NCBI GenBank assembly: GCA_946183175.1
Contig: CAMHBH010000001.1
Coordinates: 1 to 61,049 of the forward strand
Reading direction: 5' to 3'
DNA: 61,049 bases
From: an uncultured Oscillibacter sp.
Lineage (GTDB): Bacteria; Bacillota; Clostridia; Oscillospirales; Oscillospiraceae
The position numbers and the translations under genes are program-made. This document shows positions 56,813 through 61,049 of this stretch, one piece after another. Position 1 is the stretch's first letter, and the number at the start of each line of letters is the position of its first letter. Under the pieces are notes generated by a model. The model was given only the letters and a program-made list of their open reading frames with translations, searched no databases and was not told the DNA's origin.

Positions 56813-58212
56813 CAGTATTTCCCCAGCGAGGCGGTGTCGTCGGAGGCGCTGCTCCCGTACTGGAAATCGTTCCCGGGCAACAAGGCGTTGAGCGCGATTC
56901 CCGCGATGGCCGCGATAGAGAGGCTTGTCAGCGTCAGCGACGCCCCGCCGATTTGGAAGGTCAGGCCGTCCGTGAAGCCCAGGCCCGAGACGAGTATCAC
57001 CGCCGCGATAATCAGATTGCGCGAGTTGGTGAAGTCGACGCGGTTTTCGACGATGTTCCGCACGCCGATGGCCGAAATCATGCCGTAGAGGATGAAGCTG
57101 ATACCGCCGACAATCGCCGCCGGGAGGGAGTTCACGAGCGCCGCGAACGCCGGGGAGAACGACAGTACGATAGCGTACACCGCCGCCAGACGAATCACGC
57201 GCGGGTCGTAGACTTTCGAGAGTACCAGTACGCCGGTATTCTCGCCGTAGGTGGTATTCGAGGGCCCGCCGAAGAGGCCCGCCAGCGAAGTCGCGACGCC
57301 GTCGCCGATGAGGGTACGGTGCAGGCCGGGGTCGGTGATGAAGTTCTCGCCGACCGTCGCCGAGATAGCGGACATGTCGCCGATGTGCTCCATCATGGAG
57401 GCGATAGCAATCGGGGCCATGACCAGCACCGCCGACAGGTCGAATTTCGCGACGCTCCCGGGCAGATTCGTCAGGAACGGTTGCAGGCCGACCGGATTCG
57501 CCGCCAGTACGCCGGAGAAGTCCATAAGCGGTACAGTCTCCCCGGCGGCGCTGACCGCCGTCGCCCCGAAGAAGTTCGCCACGACCGCCACGGCGTACGC
57601 GCCCACGACGCCAAGCAGAATCGGGACGATTTTAATCATGCCCTTCCCCCAGATATTCGCCGCGATGATAATGCCCATTGCCACGAGGGCCAGCCACCAG
57701 CAGGTTTTCGCGTTGTTGACGGCGGACGGCGCGAGGTTCAGGCCAATCAGGATAATGATAGGCCCCGTGACGACGGGCGGCAGGTAGTGCATGACCTTCA
57801 TAATGCCCACGGCCTTGACAACAGCCGCCAGCAGGACGTACAACAGCCCCGCGACGACCAGTCCGCCGCAGGCGTACTGGAGCTTTTCGGAGGCGGCCAT
57901 ACCGGCGTAGATTCCGCCGCTCATGTTGGCCATGGTGTAGAAGCCGCCGAGGAACGCGAACGAGGAGCCCAGAAACGCCGGGACTTTCATTTTCGTACAG
58001 ACATGGAAGAACAGCGTGCCGACCCCGGCGAAAAACAGGGTGGTTTGAATGGACAGGGGCAGGCCGTAGCCCTGGACGAGAATCGGGACAAGCACGGTCG
58101 CCCCGAACATGGCGAAGAGGTGTTGCAGGCCCAGTAAGAGCATACGGGGCAGGCCGAGGGTGCGGGCGTCGGTCACGGGGGCCTGTCCGATTACGGTCTT
58201 GTGTTCGTTCAT
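56812..58212 (-). CDS. uraA: Uracil/xanthine permease (NCS2 family)
   Basis: The 466-residue permease has about 14 membrane segments. NCS2 signatures are GLQHLFAMFGATVLVPIL near residue 25, SSFAFLGG, the substrate-site glutamate in MMEHIGDMSAISAT, and GPSNTTYGENTGVLVLSKVY. The last pattern fits uracil carriers better than purine carriers, but specificity is not proved. The start at 58212 follows AAAGGAG. The gene is preceded by a leader-peptide attenuator, which supports pyrimidine control. Confidence 0.9.
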   Translation of the reverse strand: MNEHKTVIGQAPVTDARTLGLPRMLLLGLQHLFAMFGATVLVPILVQGYGLPLSIQTTLFFAGVGTLFFHVCTKMKVPAFLGSSFAFLGGFYTMANMSGGIYAGMAASEKLQYACGGLVVAGLLYVLLAAVVKAVGIMKVMHYLPPVVTGPIIILIGLNLAPSAVNNAKTCWWLALVAMGIIIAANIWGKGMIKIVPILLGVVGAYAVAVVANFFGATAVSAAGETVPLMDFSGVLAANPVGLQPFLTNLPGSVAKFDLSAVLVMAPIAIASMMEHIGDMSAISATVGENFITDPGLHRTLIGDGVATSLAGLFGGPSNTTYGENTGVLVLSKVYDPRVIRLAAVYAIVLSFSPAFAALVNSLPAAIVGGISFILYGMISAIGVRNIVENRVDFTNSRNLIIAAVILVSGLGFTDGLTFQIGGASLTLTSLSIAAIAGIALNALLPGNDFQYGSSASDDTASLGKY

Positions 58213-58239
58213 GAAGCGCTCCTTTCCGCGTGCGGGCAT

Positions 58240-58264
58240 AAAAACACCGGCACTCAAAGCCGGT
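58240..58264 (-). terminator. Attenuator before uraA
   Basis: On the - strand ACCGGC, a seven-base loop and GCCGGT are followed by GTTTTTA, 28 bases before the uraA start. The leader-peptide stop codon falls in the loop, so a translating ribosome would break the stem. Confidence 0.82.
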
Positions 58265-58298
58265 TTGCACAGGGAATCATGGGAAAACGTCGTTGCAT
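58254..58298 (-). CDS. Leader peptide of the uraA attenuator
   Basis: A strong ribosome site (GGAGGAGGG) is followed by ATG 58298 and a 14-residue open frame, MQRRFPMIPCANRL, ending TGA within the attenuator loop. Its position between promoter and terminator is the layout of the E. coli pyrBI leader, where ribosome-polymerase coupling decides termination. No similarity to a known peptide is claimed. Confidence 0.68.
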   Translation of the reverse strand: MQRRFPMIPCANRL

Positions 58299-58326
58299 AG
58301 CTGTCCCTCCTCCCACGATTTTCGTT

Positions 58327-58355
58327 ATTATACCGGAAAATGCCGCGCTTTGCAA
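58327..58355 (-). promoter_or_regulatory. Promoter of the uraA operon
   Basis: TTGCAA (58355-58350), 17 bases, TATAAT (58332-58327) on the - strand; transcript start near 58320. Confidence 0.78.
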
Positions 58356-58446
58356 GTGCGTTTTTGGATGAACTCCGCGAAAAATCCGCCGAAAGATTGT
58401 CAAATTTGACTGTTGCCGCGCCGCTACAGAAAGATACTTCCTACTC

Positions 58447-58764
58447 CTAGCTTTCCTTGTTTGTATCCGTCCCATGGTGGACTTTTTGAAAATATTCCAT
58501 CAGTCCACAGAGAATTTCCTGTTCCTGCGGCGTGAAATTGTGAATATCAACACTTTTTTCACTGGCTAAGCCCAACAAATAATCCGTGCTGATGTGAAAC
58601 CGCTGAGCGAGGTCTACTAATTTCGATACGGTGGGCAAAGAAATTCCCATTTCCCAAGCATTGACACTGGCGCGTGTAATGCCCATGTCTTGCGCGAGTT
58701 GTTTCTGGGTAAGATGATGGGATTCCCGAAGTTCCCTTAACCGCTCCGCTAGCTGAATAATCAT
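58447..58764 (-). CDS. XRE-family transcriptional regulator
   Basis: The 105-residue protein has an N-terminal helix-turn-helix (LRESHHLTQKQLAQDMGITR, then VNAWEMGISLPTVSKLVDLA and STDYLLGL). A short C-terminal part (FTPQEQEILCGLMEYF) may dimerise. ATG 58764 follows GAGGTGA. The gene lies at the edge of an AT-rich pocket and faces a small secreted protein gene, which it may control. Confidence 0.9.
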   Translation of the reverse strand: MIIQLAERLRELRESHHLTQKQLAQDMGITRASVNAWEMGISLPTVSKLVDLAQRFHISTDYLLGLASEKSVDIHNFTPQEQEILCGLMEYFQKVHHGTDTNKES

Positions 58765-59062
58765 ACAATCACCTCATCATACTGTAACTAGGAGGCTAGA
58801 AAAATAAATTATCAATAATGATATTTTAATTTGACAAAGGGTGCAAATTTTTGTTTGTACGATTTGTGAGTATTACAACTCAAATTTGTGCAATTCTACA
58901 ATTTGATATTTATAACATCTTTTTAAGATAATTTAACTTGACATCCTGCTTTTCCTGTGTTATACTGCCTGTTAGTTCGGAGGCCTATTAGCTGGCATTT
59001 TACCCTCGATATCCATCATCAACTGCTATACGCACTCTGGACAATATTTAGGAGGTGTTAAT
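58765..59062. promoter_or_regulatory. AT-rich divergent control region
   Basis: This region is far richer in A+T than the rest of the window. It holds CAAATTT-based boxes at 58843-58853 and 58881-58888 (the latter a perfect CAAATTTG palindrome), a GAGT-N6-ACTC dyad near 58867-58882, and the rightward promoter at 58938-58966. These are candidate operators for the XRE protein. Confidence 0.5.
58938..58966 (+). promoter_or_regulatory. Promoter of the small secreted protein gene
   Basis: TTGACA (58938-58943), 17 bases, TATACT (58961-58966), about 95 bases before the start. Confidence 0.78.
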
Positions 59063-59572
59063 ATGACTGCTTCTGTCTCAATCCCTCGGCGCGTCGCATC
59101 CCTTTTCCTGGCTTTCCTGACCCTGTTCACGCTCAACGCCAATCTGCTGACTGTCAGCGCGTCCGCCACTAACACGAAGAGCATCGGAATTGTGTGGCAG
59201 GATTGGAATGGGGGTATCCGCTCGCGCTCCAGCGATTTCTCCATCAGTGGAAACTTCTGGTCGAAACGGAAAGTCACCATTGTCAGCGATTTTCTCCCGA
59301 ATATCGCCAGTCAGGGAGACAGAGACCAGACTTACCGGAAGGCCGCCCAGTTTATGCTCGACCATGCCCGTTTCAATGTTACTGTGAAGGACAAGAACGG
59401 CAGACAGGTTTCCTCCTACAGCGGTTTGCGGTGCAATTCCGCGTTCTATCTTCCCAAATGGAGCACGCAAAAATACACCGTTACGGTTTCCGGCAGTTTC
59501 AACTCCTACAACAGCAGAAATACGGTTCAGTGGAACGCCGCTTACTTTGGAAAGTATCATCTGAAGTATTAA
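59063..59572 (+). CDS. Small secreted protein of unknown function
   Basis: The 169-residue precursor has a clear signal peptide (RRVASLFLAFLTLFTLNANLL with a likely cut after VSASA near residue 35). The mature part is polar and aromatic, with IGIVWQDWNGGIRSRSSDF and a C-terminal half rich in Tyr/Ser/Asn that alternates like beta strands (KYTVTVSGSFNSYNSRNTVQ). It has one Cys (RCNSAF). I recognise no family. ATG 59063 follows GGAGGTG. It is a single-gene unit opposite an XRE regulator; possible roles are adhesin, toxin or matrix protein, none supported directly. Confidence 0.75.
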   Translation: MTASVSIPRRVASLFLAFLTLFTLNANLLTVSASATNTKSIGIVWQDWNGGIRSRSSDFSISGNFWSKRKVTIVSDFLPNIASQGDRDQTYRKAAQFMLDHARFNVTVKDKNGRQVSSYSGLRCNSAFYLPKWSTQKYTVTVSGSFNSYNSRNTVQWNAAYFGKYHLKY

Positions 59573-59607
59573 TGCGTTGTCAAACCGCTTGATTCCGCAT
59601 ACCGCAA

Positions 59608-59660
59608 CAACATAAAGAACAAGCGTTCGGAGCTTTTGCCCCGGACGCTTGTTCTTTAAC
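59608..59660. terminator. Long two-way terminator
   Basis: AAAGAACAAGCGTTCGG pairs with CCGGACGCTTGTTCTTT around a short loop. A and T runs flank both sides, so it can end both the rightward secreted protein gene and the leftward gene from 60751. Confidence 0.85.
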
Positions 59661-59716
59661 TTTCTATTTTCGGATTACAGACAAAGAGCCGTGAAGATAC
59701 TCCTGTTTGTCGTGTG

Positions 59717-60751
59717 TCAGTCGCAACGGGAGCCGCCGCGCCCGCCGCCGTTGCCGCGTCCGGAGGTGTTGCCGTTGCCGCAGTTATTCGAGGCGTTGCT
59801 GTCGCAGTTGCCCGAATTTCCCGAGGAAACGTTTCCGCAGTTGCTCGACGAGACGTTACAGCAGGTTCCGCCCCACGCGTCCACGCACGAGCCCGCGCCG
59901 CGCACGGCATTCGGCGGGAAGAACTCGCCCTCCGGGAAGTCGATGTTGCGGAAGATACTGCACGGATCCTCCGCCGGACTTAATCCGCCCGTCCCCGAGC
60001 AGTCCTTACGGGGCATACAGTAGTCAATCATGGGAATCAAAAGCTGTGTGTCGCGCTCCAGGCGCACGATGGAGAATTGTCCGAGGGTGATATACACCTG
60101 CCGCCCGTCGTCACAGCTCGACAGCCCGTCGCCGAAACAGCCGTTGATGAAGTCGGGGATTTCGCACAGTTCGCAGTCGCGGCGGTCGTTGCGGTCGACA
60201 ATGCGCGCGTCGAGTACGATAGGGTCGACGGCCTCCACGACCGCCACGGGCAGATTGTTCTTCTGCATCATCTGAATATCGGGTTCCCCGATACGCACCT
60301 GTGACGAGAAAATCCGCGCGTTGCCCTCGCTTCCGTACAGAATCGTGCGCTTGTCGAACACGCACAGGCCCTCCACCGTCACCGGAATCGGACTGCTCAA
60401 GTACGCCTGCAACGTGACGTGATAGAAGAAACGCATATCGACTGTGTAGAAACCTCTGTGGAAGCTGACGGGTTCCACGTCCACGTAGACGTGCAGCAGT
60501 TTCGCGCTCCCGCCCTTGACCGACATGGCCCGGTTGATAACGTCCGCGCAACGGCACTGCGGATAGAATCGCAAATCCTCGATACAGTCCTTATCTAAAG
60601 ATATTACGTCTTTAATGAAAACGCGCCGGGGGAGTGTATCCCGGCGCGTCGTTCTTTTGATTTCAGGAAAGCCGTTGGCCTCGATTTCCGCGTTGGCGAC
60701 GTAACAGCCTTGTACCCGCTTCTGTTCGCCGCCCTGCGGCGCGTAGAGCAT
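59717..60751 (-). CDS. Cys/Asn/Gly-rich protein of unknown function, 5' end joined to an FtsK-like fragment
   Basis: The 344-residue frame starts at ATG 60751, inside sequence that reads like the end of FtsK (GDMLYAP..RVQGCYV). There is no ribosome site, so the true start is uncertain. From about residue 25 the protein is different: FPEIKRTTRRDTLPRRVFIK, then DCIEDLRFYPQCRCADV and a middle domain with paired strands (HRGFYTVDMRFFYHVTL). The last 60 residues are Cys/Asn/Gly/Ser-rich (NVSSSNCGNVSSGNSGNCDS), ending GRGNGGGRGGSRCD. Such tails occur in spore-coat or exosporium proteins, but that is only a suggestion. Confidence 0.55.
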   Translation of the reverse strand: MLYAPQGGEQKRVQGCYVANAEIEANGFPEIKRTTRRDTLPRRVFIKDVISLDKDCIEDLRFYPQCRCADVINRAMSVKGGSAKLLHVYVDVEPVSFHRGFYTVDMRFFYHVTLQAYLSSPIPVTVEGLCVFDKRTILYGSEGNARIFSSQVRIGEPDIQMMQKNNLPVAVVEAVDPIVLDARIVDRNDRRDCELCEIPDFINGCFGDGLSSCDDGRQVYITLGQFSIVRLERDTQLLIPMIDYCMPRKDCSGTGGLSPAEDPCSIFRNIDFPEGEFFPPNAVRGAGSCVDAWGGTCCNVSSSNCGNVSSGNSGNCDSNASNNCGNGNTSGRGNGGGRGGSRCD

Positions 60752-60900
60752 ATCGCCATGACCGACCAGCGCCTCCGCCCCGTTACGGTCAAGTATGTAC
60801 GCGATTCCAGCGCCGACGTGACTTTCAACGCGATACGGTTTGGGACGTTCGCTTTCATCAGACCCGTCGCGTTCTTCCGGAGCGACGCGGCGTCCGCGCG
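60752..60900 (-). pseudogene. Broken C-terminal fragment of an FtsK/SpoIIIE DNA translocase
   Basis: On the - strand one frame reads ATGLMKANVPNRIALKVTSA and LESRT. A one-base loss near 60795 then shifts to the frame reading ILDRNGAEALVGHGDM, which runs on into LYAPQGGEQKRVQGCYV of the next gene. This is the conserved end of FtsK/SpoIIIE motors (TGLIKANIPTRIAF..SRTILD..GAE.LLG.GDML). Upstream of ATGLMK the frame soon loses similarity and meets a TGA, and no Walker motifs are visible before the window ends. Confidence 0.72.
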
Positions 60901-61049
60901 GTTTCCGCCCCGCCCCGCGCCAGAAGCTCAGGCGGGATTCGCAACTTTTCGCCCGGTTTCGGACTTTCGCCGGAATCCGCCGCCGTCCGCAACTTTTTCG
61001 ACCTGTGCGGTGAACATAGCGGCGTCAGATGAGACGAACTTGCCTGATT
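60901..61049. other. Window edge without a recognised feature
   Basis: The last 149 bases are GC-rich and broken by stops in the frame that would continue the FtsK fragment. I see no gene or signal here that I can support. Confidence 0.4.

Noticed and set aside
1..61049. tRNA or rRNA genes and insertion sequences
   Set aside because: I looked for TTCGAATCC-type T-loops, rRNA cores and transposase motifs and found none convincing; a tRNAscan run would settle the tRNA point.

Overview
The window is about 61 kb of GC-rich DNA (roughly 60-65 %) with low-GC signal architecture. Strong GGAGG ribosome sites, consensus TTGACA/TATAAT promoters with 17-base spacers, a T-box leader, AddAB, a CwlJ/GerQ-like spore pair and a Na+-type V-ATPase point to a spore-forming anaerobe of the class Clostridia. 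A GC-rich gut Oscillospiraceae-like lineage is my best guess, by inference. I see no rRNA, tRNA or intact insertion sequence.

Left part (1-12 kb). A cobalamin assembly run (cobS tail, a very short cobU-like gene, cbiB, cobD, cbiP/cobQ, cbiC) ends in a two-way terminator shared with a small cas-less CRISPR array of six repeats. The array reads leftward from a consensus promoter in its leader. Beyond it lies a leftward methionine operon (MetH activation-domain protein, B12-dependent metH, metF), which uses the cobalamin made next door. Then comes a leftward S-layer-anchored GH25 muramidase.

Middle (12-35 kb). A rightward MoxR / DUF58 / transglutaminase operon is followed by convergent era and the rightward addBA recombination nuclease. 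A leftward calcium-repeat protein has a flagellar-sigma-like promoter. The nine-gene ntp-type V-ATPase operon follows in the order H-I-K-E-C-F-A-B-D, and its rotor subunit carries the Na+-binding residues.

35-44.5 kb is accessory in character: a decayed cytosine methyltransferase with a decayed partner gene, a ribbon-helix-helix protein facing a DUF697 protein across a shared operator region, a hybrid histidine kinase, a FliB-like protein, rubrerythrin, a lipoprotein and the gerQ/cwlJ spore pair.

44.8-61 kb is mostly leftward: an envelope-polysaccharide block (CapD/PglF-like epimerase, glycosyltransferase, O-antigen ligase) running into tmk, a Nudix gene and a DUF3783 gene; thrS behind a threonine T-box; and uraA-rsmA-hybrid kinase behind a leader-peptide attenuator. 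An AT-rich pocket holds an XRE regulator facing a small secreted protein. The right edge holds a Cys/Asn-rich protein gene whose 5' end is joined to a broken FtsK/SpoIIIE tail.
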